Positions 1-9,692 of a stretch of DNA of 64,000 bases are shown one piece after another. Where the stretch lies: positions 1,212,790-1,276,789 of the forward strand of contig JAXHLS010000006.1 in NCBI GenBank assembly GCA_034522055.1, in the 5' to 3' direction. The translations under genes and the position numbers were made by a program. The number at the start of each line of letters is the position of its first letter. The stretch's first letter is position 1. Source of the stretch: Gammaproteobacteria bacterium (GTDB taxonomy: Bacteria > Pseudomonadota > Gammaproteobacteria > JAABTG01). The notes below the pieces were generated by a model. The model searched no databases, was not told the origin of the DNA, and worked only from the letters and a program-made list of their open reading frames with translations.

Positions 1-156
1 GATCCGCGCACGGCGGAGGTCCGGGCCGAGGAGCGCCTGCTGGTGGGGCGCAACCGCTACAACTGCACCATGCCCGCGGGCGACGGGGCCTTCCACTGGT
101 ACAGCCACAACTGGTTCCGGCGCCACGCCGACGGTCGCTGGTACGCGGAGCCCTGA
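1..156 (+). CDS. C-terminal end of an unidentified protein (cut by window edge)
   Basis: An open frame runs from base 1 to a TGA at 154-156 and gives the last 51 residues of a protein that starts before the window. The tail is rich in aromatic residues, Arg and His and holds one Cys. I do not recognise a family. A promoter-like sequence follows directly, so this gene probably ends its own transcript. Confidence 0.5.
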   Translation, partial: DPRTAEVRAEERLLVGRNRYNCTMPAGDGAFHWYSHNWFRRHADGRWYAEP

Positions 157-174
157 ACTGCATCGACTAGCCCA

Positions 175-203
175 TTGAAGTGAATGGTCATTAATATTAG
201 AAT
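175..203 (+). promoter_or_regulatory. Candidate sigma-70 promoter of the Bax-like gene
   Basis: TTGAAG at 175-180 and TAGAAT at 198-203 are 17 bp apart and match the -35 and -10 boxes at 4/6 and 5/6 positions. They lie in a short AT-rich island (about 178-235) that stands out in this GC-rich window, 33 bases before the ATG at 236. Confidence 0.45.
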
Positions 204-235
204 ATTCATATATTCTACTTTATTGGTTACAACTC

Positions 236-1312
236 ATGTCGGCACCACGAATCATCGGAACCATCGGGGTCATGGCCCTTCTCGCCACCACCACGGGGGC
301 GACTGCCTACGGGCCCGGCTATTACGCCCCGGCGTCCTACAACCCCCATTACGCCAATCATTACGGCGCCCCCGTGCCCGCCGCCTACTGGCAGGGCCGG
401 CACGTGAATGTCCATCCCGCCAGCCCGTACCGTTACCGTTCGGCACCACGAGCCGACACCCGCACACCGGCCCCGGAGCCGGCAGAGGCGGCATCACCAC
501 CCTCCGATCACTCCCCCCAGGCGCTGCCGGAACAGGCGACCGCCGCGGTGGCCGGCCCCTGGCCCGCGGCCGCCGCAACCGCTACGGATGGCGGTGCTGA
601 AGGCATCGTCGTCGAGCCCATGGTGGTGGAGCGCATCCCAGACGACCTCGATGGGGATGTGCCGGCCGCGGAGCGCAAGCAGCGCTTCCTGGATATCCTC
701 ACGCCCCTGGTGCTGCTGGAGAACGAGCGCCTGGCCGCGCTGCGGCAAGAGGCGGCCGGCCTGGTGAAACGGCTGGAGGACGGCATCCCCCTGACCGCGG
801 CCGATGAACGGCGCCTGACCGACCTCGCGGGACGCTACCGCGTGGACGGCGATCCCCTGGACGACCCGGCGGCCCGCACCGACCTGCTGGCGCGCATCGA
901 CACCATCCCCGTCTCCCTGGCCCTGGCCCAGGCCGCCAACGAGAGCGCCTGGGGCAGCTCCCGCTTCGCCCGCGAGGCCCGCAACCTGTTCGGCATCTGG
1001 ACCTACGACGAATCCAAGGGCATCATCCCCAAGCGCCGCGGCGCCGGCAAGAAGCACCTGGTGCGACGCTTCGACAGCCTGAGCGACTCGGTGGGTTATT
1101 ACATGCACACCCTCAACAGCCACCCCGCCTACGCCGAGTTGCGGGAACGGCGGGCGCGCCTGCGCGCCCAAGGCATGGAGCCCTCGGGCATGGCTCTGAG
1201 CGAGGGGCTGGAGAAGTATTCCGCCAAGGGCCGGGAATACGTGCGCATGATCCAGGACATGATCGAGGACAACCGCCTGAGCGCCCTGGAGGACGCCCGC
1301 CTGGCCGGCTGA
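236..1312 (+). CDS. Bax-like glucosaminidase (GH73-type peptidoglycan hydrolase)
   Basis: The 358-residue protein has an N-terminal hydrophobic signal segment (about 1-24), a long Pro/Ala-rich linker to about residue 110, and a C-terminal glucosaminidase domain (about 215-345). The domain carries the family pattern with the likely catalytic Glu236 (AQAANESAWG) followed by the RNLFGIW block, as in E. coli Bax and FlgJ-type enzymes. It should cut the N-acetylglucosamine linkage of peptidoglycan in the periplasm or at the outer membrane. It stands alone behind its own promoter-like sequence. The N-terminal half before the domain has no motif I recognise. The family call is firm; the physiological role is not. 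Confidence 0.85.
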   Translation: MSAPRIIGTIGVMALLATTTGATAYGPGYYAPASYNPHYANHYGAPVPAAYWQGRHVNVHPASPYRYRSAPRADTRTPAPEPAEAASPPSDHSPQALPEQATAAVAGPWPAAAATATDGGAEGIVVEPMVVERIPDDLDGDVPAAERKQRFLDILTPLVLLENERLAALRQEAAGLVKRLEDGIPLTAADERRLTDLAGRYRVDGDPLDDPAARTDLLARIDTIPVSLALAQAANESAWGSSRFAREARNLFGIWTYDESKGIIPKRRGAGKKHLVRRFDSLSDSVGYYMHTLNSHPAYAELRERRARLRAQGMEPSGMALSEGLEKYSAKGREYVRMIQDMIEDNRLSALEDARLAG

Positions 1313-1344
1313 TGGCCAACGCCGGGGTGCTGCCCCCCTGACGG

Positions 1345-1373
1345 CGGAGCCGCTTCGCTTGTTCCACCCTACG
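1345..1373 (+). repeat. Isolated REP-type unit
   Basis: This stretch (CCGCTTCGCTTGTTCCACCC core) is a diverged single copy of the unit that forms the two arrays around the RAYT gene at 28.4 kb. It lies between the Bax-like gene and the sucrose operon. Confidence 0.55.
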
Positions 1374-1524
1374 CACCGGCCAGCATGGCGGGCGCCTCAA
1401 CTCAACATTCAAAATTCAGAATTCAAAATTGCATGGGCGGGGCAATACCTGACGCGCTTCGTCGACTGCGTTATGATGAACTCCGCCCAAAAACAACTAC
1501 AGGGACGGAGCCCCTCAAGCCCCC

Positions 1525-3699
1525 ATGGCCCCTAAAGAGCCCATCTACATCGCCCTTATCAGCATTCACGGTCTCATCAGAGGCCATGATCTGGAACTGG
1601 GTCGGGATGCCGACACCGGCGGCCAGACCAAATACGTGGTAGAACTCGCCAGCGCCCTGGCGGCGCGGGAAGAGGTGGGCCGGGTGGACCTCTTCACCCG
1701 CCGCGTGGTGGACCCCGGGGTCAGCAGCGACTACGCCGAACCCACCGAGACCCTGGCCCCCAAGGCCCGCATCGTGCGCATCGAGGCGGGTCCGCCGGGC
1801 TATATCCACAAGGAGGCCCTGTGGGGCCATCTCGATGCCTTCGCCGACAACATGCTGGAGTACCTGCGCCACCAGGAAGGCCAGCCCCACATTATCCATA
1901 GCCACTACGCCGACGCCGGTTACGTCGGTATCCGGGTGGCCAACCATCTCGGTATCCCCCTGATCCATACCGGCCACTCCCTGGGCCGGGTGAAACGGCG
2001 CCGCCTCATCGCCAGTGGTCTCAAGGGCTCGGACATCGACCGGCGCTACAGCATGTCCACTCGCATCGAGGCCGAGGAAGAGACCCTGGCCAACGCGGAG
2101 CTGGTGATCGCCAGCACCCGCAACGAGATCGAGGACCAGTACGGCCGCTACGACCACTACCAGCCCGAGCAGATGGTGGTGAACGCCCCGGGCACCGATC
2201 TCACCCGCTTCATGCCACCCTCGGGGCGGGAGTGGGACCACGACGTCTTCGCCAGCATCCGCCCGTTCCTGCGCAGCCCGCGCAAGCCCATCATCCTGGC
2301 CCTGTCCCGCGCCGACGAGCGCAAGAACCTGGCCACCCTGGTGAAGGTCTACGGCGAGACCCGCAAACTGCGGGACAAGGCAAATCTGGTCATCGTGGCC
2401 GGCAACCGCGACGACATCCGGGATATGGAGGCCAGCACCCAGCGGGTGCTCACCGACCTGCTGCTGCTCATCGACTACTACGACCTCTACGGCAAGGTGG
2501 CCTACCCCAAGCACCACAAATCCGATGACGTGCCGGCCTTCTACCGCCTGGCGGCAGCCAGCGGCGGGGTGTTCATCAACCCGGCCCTGACCGAGCCCTT
2601 CGGGCTAACTCTCATCGAGGCGGCGGCCAGCCGCCTGCCCATCGTGGCCACGGAGGATGGCGGCCCCCGGGACATCATCGCCCATTGCCGCAATGGGCTG
2701 CTCATCGATCCCCTCAACATCCGCGCCATCTCCGAGGCCCTGCTGGAGTTGCTCAACGACCGCCAGCGCTGGCAGCGCTTCGCCGAAAACGGGTTGGAAG
2801 GCGCTCACCGCCATTATTCCTGGGAGGCCCACGCCGAGCGTTACCTGAAGGCCATCACACCGATCGTGGACCGCACCGGCATGCGCGTGCGCCCGCGCCT
2901 CACCCGCAAGCGCACCCAGCACCACGACCGCGCCATCTTCACCGATCTCGACCAGAACCTGCTGGGGGATCGCGCCGCCCTCAAGGACTTCCTGGAATTC
3001 GTGCGCCACAACCGCAAGTGCGCGGGCTTCGGCATCGCCACCGGGCGCAGCCTGGAATCGGCCCTGAAGGTCATGCGCCGTTACGGCATCCCCGAACCGG
3101 ACGTCCTCATCACCAGCGTGGGCACCGAGATACATTACGCACCGGAACTCACCGCCGACAGCAGCTGGGCCAAGCACATCGACCACCTGTGGAAGCCCAA
3201 GCGGGTGCGGGAGGTGCTGGACGAGATCCCCGGCGTCTATCCCCAAAAGCAGACCGAGCAGACCCGCTTCAAGGTGAGCTACTTCATCGACCCCGCCAAG
3301 GCGCCGCCCATCGAGGAGATCCAGCGCCTGATCCACCAGGCCGACCTGACGGTGCACGTGTTCCTCTCATTCGGGCAATTCCTCGACGTGATCCCGGTGC
3401 GAGCCTCCAAGGGTTCCGCTCTGCGCTACTTCGCCGACCAGTTCGACATACCCCTGGAGCATATCCTGGCGGCCGGCGGCTCGGGCACCGATGCCGACAT
3501 GATGCGGGGCAACACCCTGGCGGTGGTGGTGGCCAACCGGCACGACGAAGAGCTGTCCCATCTGGTGGACACGGACAACATCTACTTCGCCCATACCAGT
3601 CATGCCCGCGGCATCCTCGAGGCCATCGACCACTACGATTTCTACGGCGAGTGCCGGATACCCGTCGCCGACGAGGCAGGGACCGAAACCTCCCAGTGA
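1525..3699 (+). CDS. sps: Sucrose-phosphate synthase with C-terminal SPP-like HAD domain
   Basis: The 724-residue protein joins a GT4 glycosyltransferase (about 5-450) to a HAD-IIB sucrose-phosphatase-like domain (about 465-710). The GT part has the N-terminal GR-DTGGQTKYV loop and the E-x7-E pair Glu357/Glu365 that binds the nucleotide sugar. It should make sucrose 6-phosphate from UDP- or ADP-glucose and fructose 6-phosphate. The HAD part has the DLDQ motif I (Asp474, Asp476), but motif IV reads GGSGTDADM: Gly652 stands where SPPs have the first Asp of GDSGND, so phosphatase activity is uncertain. No separate spp gene is in the window. It is the first gene of an operon with a PfkB kinase and sucrose synthase, as in some lithotrophs and methanotrophs. 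Confidence 0.92.
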   Translation: MAPKEPIYIALISIHGLIRGHDLELGRDADTGGQTKYVVELASALAAREEVGRVDLFTRRVVDPGVSSDYAEPTETLAPKARIVRIEAGPPGYIHKEALWGHLDAFADNMLEYLRHQEGQPHIIHSHYADAGYVGIRVANHLGIPLIHTGHSLGRVKRRRLIASGLKGSDIDRRYSMSTRIEAEEETLANAELVIASTRNEIEDQYGRYDHYQPEQMVVNAPGTDLTRFMPPSGREWDHDVFASIRPFLRSPRKPIILALSRADERKNLATLVKVYGETRKLRDKANLVIVAGNRDDIRDMEASTQRVLTDLLLLIDYYDLYGKVAYPKHHKSDDVPAFYRLAAASGGVFINPALTEPFGLTLIEAAASRLPIVATEDGGPRDIIAHCRNGLLIDPLNIRAISEALLELLNDRQRWQRFAENGLEGAHRHYSWEAHAERYLKAITPIVDRTGMRVRPRLTRKRTQHHDRAIFTDLDQNLLGDRAALKDFLEFVRHNRKCAGFGIATGRSLESALKVMRRYGIPEPDVLITSVGTEIHYAPELTADSSWAKHIDHLWKPKRVREVLDEIPGVYPQKQTEQTRFKVSYFIDPAKAPPIEEIQRLIHQADLTVHVFLSFGQFLDVIPVRASKGSALRYFADQFDIPLEHILAAGGSGTDADMMRGNTLAVVVANRHDEELSHLVDTDNIYFAHTSHARGILEAIDHYDFYGECRIPVADEAGTETSQ

Positions 3700-3815
3700 C
3701 GGAACCGCCGGTACGCCTGGCCAAACCCCGACGCGCTGGGGATGACTCCTTGCATTCACGGGCCGGCAACTGATACACCTGCCGGCCACCCAATACGGCT
3801 GAAGGACCACGACCC

Positions 3816-4700
3816 ATGACAGGCAAACCCATCGTTTTCGGCGAGGTGTTGTTCGACCATTTCCCCGACGGCAGCCGGGTGCTGGGCGGTGCGCCCTTCA
3901 ATGTGGCCTGGCACCTGCAGGCCCTCGGCCTCGACCCCCTCTTCATCAGCCGCGTGGGCGACGATGCCCTGGGCAACGAGATCCGCGCCGCCATGAAGGG
4001 CTGGGGCATGACCACAGCGGGCCTCCAACAGGACAGCAGCCATCCCACGGGCACCGTGGAGGTGAGCCTGGAAGACGGCGAGCCCGCCTACGACATCGTC
4101 CCCCAACGTGCCTATGATTACATCAGTTCCGGCGCCTTTCCGCCGGCCGCCAGCGCGGCGGGGATCATCTATCATGGCACCCTCGCCACCCGCGATGACG
4201 TCTCACAGTCCGCCCTGGACGACCTGCTCGCCCACGGTGAGGCACCGGTGTTTCTCGATGTGAACCTGCGCGACCCGTGGTGGCAACGGGACCCCGTGCT
4301 GGCCCGCATCCACCGTGCCGACCATCTCAAGCTCAATGAGGACGAGCTGGACGCCCTGCTGCCCGATGCGATGCCTCTGGCGCAGCGCGTCCGCGGAATC
4401 ATGGACGCGTTTGACCTCACCACGGTGGTGGTCACCCGCGGCAGCGCGGGGGCCGAGGGTTTCTCCCGCGACGGCGGCACTGCCATGGCCGCGCCCAAGG
4501 CGGTGGTGGACGTGGTAGACACGGTGGGTGCGGGGGACTCCTTCGCCGCGGTGCTCATCACCGGCCTGCTCCAGGGCTGGCCCCTCCAGGACACCCTGGA
4601 CAGGGCCCAGGACATGGCGTCGGCCATCGTCGGCCGGCGCGGGGCCACCGTCGACGACGACGCCTTCTACCACACCTTGCGCAGGCAATGGAGTCTCTAA
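3816..4700 (+). CDS. PfkB-family sugar kinase, probable fructokinase
   Basis: The 294-residue protein is a ribokinase/PfkB kinase: an N-terminal [11 protein letters not shown] substrate segment near residue 26 and the C-terminal DTVGAGDSF signature with catalytic-base Asp241. It has the family's usual length. An AAGGA Shine-Dalgarno precedes the ATG. It lies between sucrose-phosphate synthase and sucrose synthase and ends four bases before the latter. It most likely phosphorylates the fructose released by sucrose synthase, returning fructose 6-phosphate to SPS or glycolysis. Fructose specificity is inferred from context; the fold itself cannot distinguish related sugars. Confidence 0.88.
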   Translation: MTGKPIVFGEVLFDHFPDGSRVLGGAPFNVAWHLQALGLDPLFISRVGDDALGNEIRAAMKGWGMTTAGLQQDSSHPTGTVEVSLEDGEPAYDIVPQRAYDYISSGAFPPAASAAGIIYHGTLATRDDVSQSALDDLLAHGEAPVFLDVNLRDPWWQRDPVLARIHRADHLKLNEDELDALLPDAMPLAQRVRGIMDAFDLTTVVVTRGSAGAEGFSRDGGTAMAAPKAVVDVVDTVGAGDSFAAVLITGLLQGWPLQDTLDRAQDMASAIVGRRGATVDDDAFYHTLRRQWSL

Positions 4701-4704
4701 GCCG

Positions 4705-7110
4705 ATGAACCGCCAAGCCCCCCTCGTCGCCGCCCTCGGTTTTCTCGAAGACCATCCCTCCCTGGTACATGGTTTCATTCATCACCTGCAGTCCCTGGGG
4801 CGTAATCTGCTGGTCCGCAGCGAACTCCTCGATGCCTTCGACGCGGTATGCGCCGAAGAGGCCTGCGCGCAACTGAAAGAGAGCCCCTTCGCCACCGTCA
4901 TAAGCTGGTGCCAGGAGGCGGCCATGGAGGGGGCCTGGATCTACTTCGCCCTGCGCCCGCGGGTGGCCAAGTGGGAGTACCTGCGTCTGCATATGGACTC
5001 GGTGGAGGGGGCTGTGGTGCCCGTCAGCGAGTTCCTGGAGTTCAAGGAGCGGCTGATAATGGGGCCGCGCGCCGATGGCTGGACCCTGGAAGTGGACCTC
5101 GCTCCCTTCTCGCGGGACTTCCAGAAGCTCCACGAGTCGGACTCCATCGGGCGTGGCGTGGAGTTCCTCAACCGCCGCCTGTCCAGCCGCTTGTTCGAGG
5201 AACTGGGCAAGGGCGATCAACGGCTCCTGGCCTTTCTCCGGGTCCACAAGTACCGCGACCAGCAACTGATGTTGAACGACGCCGTGGAGGACGTGGCCGA
5301 GTTGCGCAGCGCCCTGCGCCAGGCCGACAGGCGGCTGCGTGACGAACCGCCCGACCAATCCTGGAACGCCGTGAGTCATGACCTGCGCCGGCTGGGCTTC
5401 GAGGTGGGCTGGGGCCGCGACGTGGCGCGCATCCGTGACACCATGCGGCTGCTGCTGGATATTCTCGAGGCGCCCTCACCGCGTAATCTGGAGGTCTTCC
5501 TGGGTCGCGTTCCGATGATCTTTTCCATCGCCATCGTCTCGCCCCATGGCTACTTCGGCCAGTCCAATGTACTGGGACGCCCCGACACCGGCGGCCAGGT
5601 AGTCTACATCCTGGACCAGGTACGGGCCCTGGAGAACGAGATGCACGAGCGCCTGCACACCCAGGGTCTCGACTTCGAACCCTCCATCGTGGTGCTGACG
5701 CGGCTCCTGCCCGAGGCCGACGGCACCAGCTGCGACCAGCGCCTCGAACCCATCGCCGGCACCCGCAACGCCCGCATCCTGCGCACCCCGTTCCGGGATG
5801 AACAGGACGAGGTGGTGCCCCACTGGATCTCACGCTTCGAGGTCTGGCCCTACCTCGAGCGTTTCGCCGCGGATGCCGAGCGGGAGCTGCGGGCCGAGCT
5901 GGATGGCCGCCCCGACCTCATCATCGGCAACTACTCCGACGGCAACCTGGTGGCCTCCCTGATGTCGCAACATCTGGGGGTCACCCAGTGCAACATCGCC
6001 CACGCCCTGGAGAAGACCAAGTATCTGTATTCGGACCTCTACTGGCAGGACAACGAACACAACTACCATTTCTCCTGCCAGTTCACCGCCGACCTCATCG
6101 CCATGAACACGGCGGACTTCATCATCACCAGCACCTACCAGGAGATCGCCGGCACCGACGACAGCCTCGGCCAGTACGAGAGCTACATGTCCTTCTCCAT
6201 GCCGGGCCTCTACCGGGTGGTGCAGGGCATCGATGTCTACGATCCCAAGTTCAACATCGTGTCACCGGGCGCCGATCCCCGTATCTATTTCCCGCCCGGC
6301 GAGTCCGAACGCCGCCTCCGGCACCTGTCGGCCGATATCGAGGAACTGTTGCTGGGCACGGAGACCGGGCCCGATCGCCGCGGCGGCCTCGCCGACCCCG
6401 ACAAACCCATCATCTTCACCATGGCCCGCATGGACCGCATCAAGAACATCACCGGCCTGGCGCGCTGGTTCGCCGAGAGCGAGGCCCTGCGGGAGCGGGC
6501 CAACCTGGTGATGGTGGCGGGCCACGTGGATCCCAACCGTTCCCACGACGTGGAGGAGCGGGAGCAGATCCATTTCATGCACGGTCTCATGGACAGCCAC
6601 GGCCTCGACGGCCAGGTGAGATGGCTCGGCGTGCATCTGGAGAAGAGCCTGGCGGGTGAGATCTACCGCTTCATCGCCGAGCGCCGCGGCGTGTTCGTGC
6701 AGCCCGCCCTGTTCGAGGCCTTCGGTCTCACGGTGGTGGAGGCCATGACCACCGGTCTGCCCACCTTCGCCACCCGCTTCGGCGGTCCCCTGGAGATCAT
6801 CGAGGACGGCGTCTCCGGCTTTCACATCGACCCCAACCACGGCGACACGGCCGCCGCGCGGCTGGTGGAGTTCTTCCAACGTTGCGAGGAGGACCCAGGC
6901 TACTGGGACACCCTCTCGCGCGGGGCCCTCGAACGCGTGGCCGCACGCTACACCTGGGCCAACTACGCCGAGCGCATGATGACCCTGTCGCGGGTCTATG
7001 GCTTCTGGAAATATGTCACCGATCTGGAGCGCACCGAGACCCGGCGCTACCTGGAAATGTTCTACGGCCTGCTGCTGCGGCCCCGCGCGCGGGAGATCGC
7101 GGGGGGGTGA
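4705..7110 (+). CDS. Sucrose synthase (SuSy, GT4)
   Basis: The 801-residue product has the length and layout of sucrose synthases: an N-terminal regulatory region (about 1-270), then a GT-B core that starts with [20 protein letters not shown] and continues to the E-x7-E pair Glu671/Glu679. It reversibly converts sucrose plus NDP to NDP-glucose and fructose. I chose the ATG at 4705, four bases after the kinase stop; the frame is open further upstream but overlaps the kinase. Having SPS, a PfkB kinase and SuSy together allows a sucrose cycle that could feed ADP- or UDP-glucose to glycogen or serve osmotic adjustment. Bacterial SuSys outside cyanobacteria are sparse, which hints at lateral transfer. 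Confidence 0.93.
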   Translation: MNRQAPLVAALGFLEDHPSLVHGFIHHLQSLGRNLLVRSELLDAFDAVCAEEACAQLKESPFATVISWCQEAAMEGAWIYFALRPRVAKWEYLRLHMDSVEGAVVPVSEFLEFKERLIMGPRADGWTLEVDLAPFSRDFQKLHESDSIGRGVEFLNRRLSSRLFEELGKGDQRLLAFLRVHKYRDQQLMLNDAVEDVAELRSALRQADRRLRDEPPDQSWNAVSHDLRRLGFEVGWGRDVARIRDTMRLLLDILEAPSPRNLEVFLGRVPMIFSIAIVSPHGYFGQSNVLGRPDTGGQVVYILDQVRALENEMHERLHTQGLDFEPSIVVLTRLLPEADGTSCDQRLEPIAGTRNARILRTPFRDEQDEVVPHWISRFEVWPYLERFAADAERELRAELDGRPDLIIGNYSDGNLVASLMSQHLGVTQCNIAHALEKTKYLYSDLYWQDNEHNYHFSCQFTADLIAMNTADFIITSTYQEIAGTDDSLGQYESYMSFSMPGLYRVVQGIDVYDPKFNIVSPGADPRIYFPPGESERRLRHLSADIEELLLGTETGPDRRGGLADPDKPIIFTMARMDRIKNITGLARWFAESEALRERANLVMVAGHVDPNRSHDVEEREQIHFMHGLMDSHGLDGQVRWLGVHLEKSLAGEIYRFIAERRGVFVQPALFEAFGLTVVEAMTTGLPTFATRFGGPLEIIEDGVSGFHIDPNHGDTAAARLVEFFQRCEEDPGYWDTLSRGALERVAARYTWANYAERMMTLSRVYGFWKYVTDLERTETRRYLEMFYGLLLRPRAREIAGG

Positions 7111-7174
7111 TCGATGTCGGGCTAACACCCCGCAGATACACCACCACCGCGTGTTCCCGGGGCATGGATGTGGA

Positions 7175-7358
7175 CCGGGATTCATCCCGACAGCCGGCGC
7201 TGCTCCAGGCACCAGCGCCGGTCTGGAACCCGCCGAGGGATGTCGGACTGAAGTCCGACCTACAGTCCGACCTACAGTCCGACCTATAGTCAGACCTATA
7301 AGGACATCACTACCTCGCGTTCCCGGAGGCAGAATCGAAGGTCGGGATTCATCCCGAC
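7175..7358 (+). repeat. Hairpins and a 4 x 12-bp tandem repeat after the sucrose operon
   Basis: The 325-base gap 7111-7435 has no gene. It holds two near-copies of a palindrome of the type GTCGGGATTCATCCCGAC (7175-7191 and 7341-7358). It also holds a hairpin GTCGGACT-GA-AGTCCGAC (7242-7259) whose right arm opens a tandem array of four 12-bp units AGTCCGACCTAC/T (7252-7299, the last with one change). The hairpin could end sucrose-operon transcripts, but no T-tract follows. The rest of the gap shows nothing clear. Confidence 0.7.
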
Positions 7359-7435
7359 ATCAGGACGCCCGGACGAAGCCGATTCAGGAGTTCAGGACCA
7401 GGGCTGAGCCGGTCCATTTTCCATAGGAGTGGGGC

Positions 7436-9136
7436 ATGTTCGAAAGCGTTTTTTTCCAGATAGGCGCGCTCCTCGGACTGGCGGCCGTCGGCGGCGCCTT
7501 GGCCCAGTTGTTACGTCAACCCCTCATCGTCGCTTTCATCGCGGTCGGTATCCTGGCCGGGCCCTCGGCCTTCGGCATGGTCTCCCACAGCAGCGAGATC
7601 GAGCTGTTCGCGCGCCTGGGCATCGCGCTGCTGCTGTTCGTGGTGGGCCTGAAGCTGGACCTGCACATCATCCGCACCGTCGGGCCGGTGGCCCTGGCCT
7701 CGGGACTCGGACAGGTGATCTTCACGTCCGTGGTGGGTTACCTCATCGCCCTGCTGCTGGGCATGTCCCACGTCGTCGCCATCTACGTGGCGGTGGCCCT
7801 GACCTTCTCCAGCACCATCATCATCGTCAAGTTGCTGTCGGACAAGCGCGAGGTGGATTCCCTGCACGGGCGCATCGCGGTGGGCTTTCTCATCGTCCAG
7901 GACATCGTGGTGGTGCTGGTGATGATCGGCCTCACGGCCTTCGGCCAGGCCGGTTCCGGGGAGGTTCACATGGGGTGGGAGGCCCTGAAGATCCTGTTGA
8001 AGGGGGCCCTGATGCTGATGACGGTGGCCCTCCTGATGCGCTACGTGCTACCCGGCCTGATGCGACGCCTGGCCCATTCATCGGAACTGCTGATGCTGTT
8101 CGCCATCGCCTGGGCGGTGCTGGGGGCCTCGGCCGGCGACGCCCTCGGCTTCAGCAAGGAGGTGGGGGCCTTCCTCGCCGGCATCTCCATCGCCTCGACG
8201 CCCTACCGCGAGCAGGTGGCGGCGCGACTCGTGAGCCTGCGGGACTTCCTCTTGGTCTTCTTCTTCATCGAACTCGGCGCCAGCCTCGAACTCGGCCTGC
8301 TGGGGGATCAGGTGGGGGCGGCCATCGTCTTCTCCCTGTTCGTGCTCATCGGCAATCCCCTCATCGTCATGGTGATCATGGGCTACATGGGCTATCGCAA
8401 GCGCACCGGCTTCCTGGCCGGACTGACGGTGGCCCAGATCAGCGAGTTCTCCCTCATCCTCGCGGCCCTGGGTCTCAGCCTGGGTCACCTGGACCAGGAG
8501 ACCGTGGGCCTCATCACCCTGGTGGGACTGATCACCATCAGCGCCTCCACCTATATGATCCTCTACTCGCACCCCCTCTACGAACGCCTGGCCCCCTACC
8601 TCTCCGCCTTCGAGCGCAAGGTGGCCCACCGGGAGCTGGACAGCCCGGTGGAAGGCAATGACAACATCGATATCCTCCTCATCGGCCTCGGGCGCTTCGG
8701 CGCCACCATGGCGGAGTGCCTGCGCACCCGTGGCTGCCGCCTGTTGGCGGTGGACTTCGACCCCGAGGCCGTGGCCCGCCATACTCGCGAGGGCTATGCC
8801 GTCCACTACGGCGACGCGGAAGACCCCGAATTCGTCGCCTCCCTGCCCCTGGGCCGCGCCCAATGGGTGGTCAGCACCGTGCGCGACCGGGGCATCAACC
8901 GCATGCTGCTCCATGGCCTGCGCCAGCAGAACTATCAGGGCAAGGTGGCCGTCTCCACCGCCAGCCGCTACGACGCCCAAGCCTTCGAGCAGGAAGGGGT
9001 GGACATGGTGCTGATACCCTACGCCGATGCCGCCAGGGAGGCTGCGGAACGCCTCATGCTCCATTGCCGGTTGCAGGGGGAGCCGGAAAAAGGGTCAGCC
9101 GACACACCAACCATGCCAAGGACATCCTCCGGGTAA
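7436..9136 (+). CDS. CPA2-family monovalent cation:proton antiporter with RCK domain
   Basis: The 566-residue protein begins with about twelve hydrophobic segments (about 5-385) of the Na+/H+-exchanger fold. A cytoplasmic RCK/TrkA-N domain follows (about 405-530), with a dinucleotide-binding start LLIGLGRFGATMAE and an acidic VDFDPE strand end. Proteins of this kind (KefB/YbaL relatives) exchange K+ or Na+ for protons at the inner membrane and are gated by nucleotide or redox ligands. The C-terminal TrkA-C domain is absent or very short. The ATG at 7436 follows a GGAG-like site (TAGGAGTGGGGC). The position after a sucrose operon fits an osmotic theme, but it is a separate unit after a 325-base gap. 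Confidence 0.88.
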   Translation: MFESVFFQIGALLGLAAVGGALAQLLRQPLIVAFIAVGILAGPSAFGMVSHSSEIELFARLGIALLLFVVGLKLDLHIIRTVGPVALASGLGQVIFTSVVGYLIALLLGMSHVVAIYVAVALTFSSTIIIVKLLSDKREVDSLHGRIAVGFLIVQDIVVVLVMIGLTAFGQAGSGEVHMGWEALKILLKGALMLMTVALLMRYVLPGLMRRLAHSSELLMLFAIAWAVLGASAGDALGFSKEVGAFLAGISIASTPYREQVAARLVSLRDFLLVFFFIELGASLELGLLGDQVGAAIVFSLFVLIGNPLIVMVIMGYMGYRKRTGFLAGLTVAQISEFSLILAALGLSLGHLDQETVGLITLVGLITISASTYMILYSHPLYERLAPYLSAFERKVAHRELDSPVEGNDNIDILLIGLGRFGATMAECLRTRGCRLLAVDFDPEAVARHTREGYAVHYGDAEDPEFVASLPLGRAQWVVSTVRDRGINRMLLHGLRQQNYQGKVAVSTASRYDAQAFEQEGVDMVLIPYADAAREAAERLMLHCRLQGEPEKGSADTPTMPRTSSG

Positions 9137-9390
9137 GCGCCCGCGCCTCGGCCGGGACCCCGTCGCCCGAAACATAACGGTATCGGTCAGAGGTCGGGCC
9201 AGATCCCCCGGGGCCGGGAACCCAGGCGCTCGTCGAGGAAGGCTATGAAGCGTGACCAGGACTTGCGATCGGCACTCTCCTGGTAGCGCTCCTAGCCGGT
9301 GCCATTTCTTCGATTTTGATCCGGCGGCCCACGGGTTACTGAAAGGCCATGCTGCGAAGCGGGTCCTGAGATACCGACTCCTGCACACTC

Positions 9391-9690
9391 TCAGGACACC
9401 TTCGTCCGCCAACGTCCTTCACGAAACGCACGCAACAACTCCTTCGCGCGTCCCTGGTCCAGCGCCGTGTAGCTCCTGCCTGCGGAGAAGAAATCATTGA
9501 GACCCTCTATGCCACGAAGAGCATCGCGACTCACTTTGGCGTATCCCATGCTCCACTCACCGAAGTTCCGTTTCTCAATAGGCTCCTCGATGATTTTCAC
9601 CGTGTTGCCATGGCGGGGATCCGCGGCGATCCGGTCGAACAGCTTAGCCACCACTTCGTGCTCGCCCTCGAGGACCTGGAAGAAGTCCCC
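9391..9690 (-). pseudogene. BLUF-domain remnant (N-terminal part missing)
   Basis: The frame encodes the last roughly 100 residues of a BLUF blue-light-sensing protein: FFQVLEGE, a RIAADPRHGN segment and the R-x-F-x-x-WSMGY block typical of the second half of the domain. The first 40 or so residues, including the flavin-contacting Tyr and Gln strands, are missing. Instead the frame runs into the end of the GFA gene, whose stop codon sits three bases away at 9693. It looks like a deletion that joined the two genes. It cannot bind flavin normally. Confidence 0.7.
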
Positions 9691-9692
9691 GT

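Noticed and set aside
494-1171. Long minus-strand open frame opposite the Bax-like gene
   Set aside because: High GC keeps antisense frames open; composition is Gly/Gln/His-rich with no motif, and the plus-strand gene explains the region.
9187-9291. Minus-strand frame RYQESADRKSWSRFIAFLDE... ending at 9187, like the C-terminus of a hydrolase
   Set aside because: Only about 33 residues follow an in-frame stop, and the resemblance to dienelactone-hydrolase ends is too vague to name a pseudogene.
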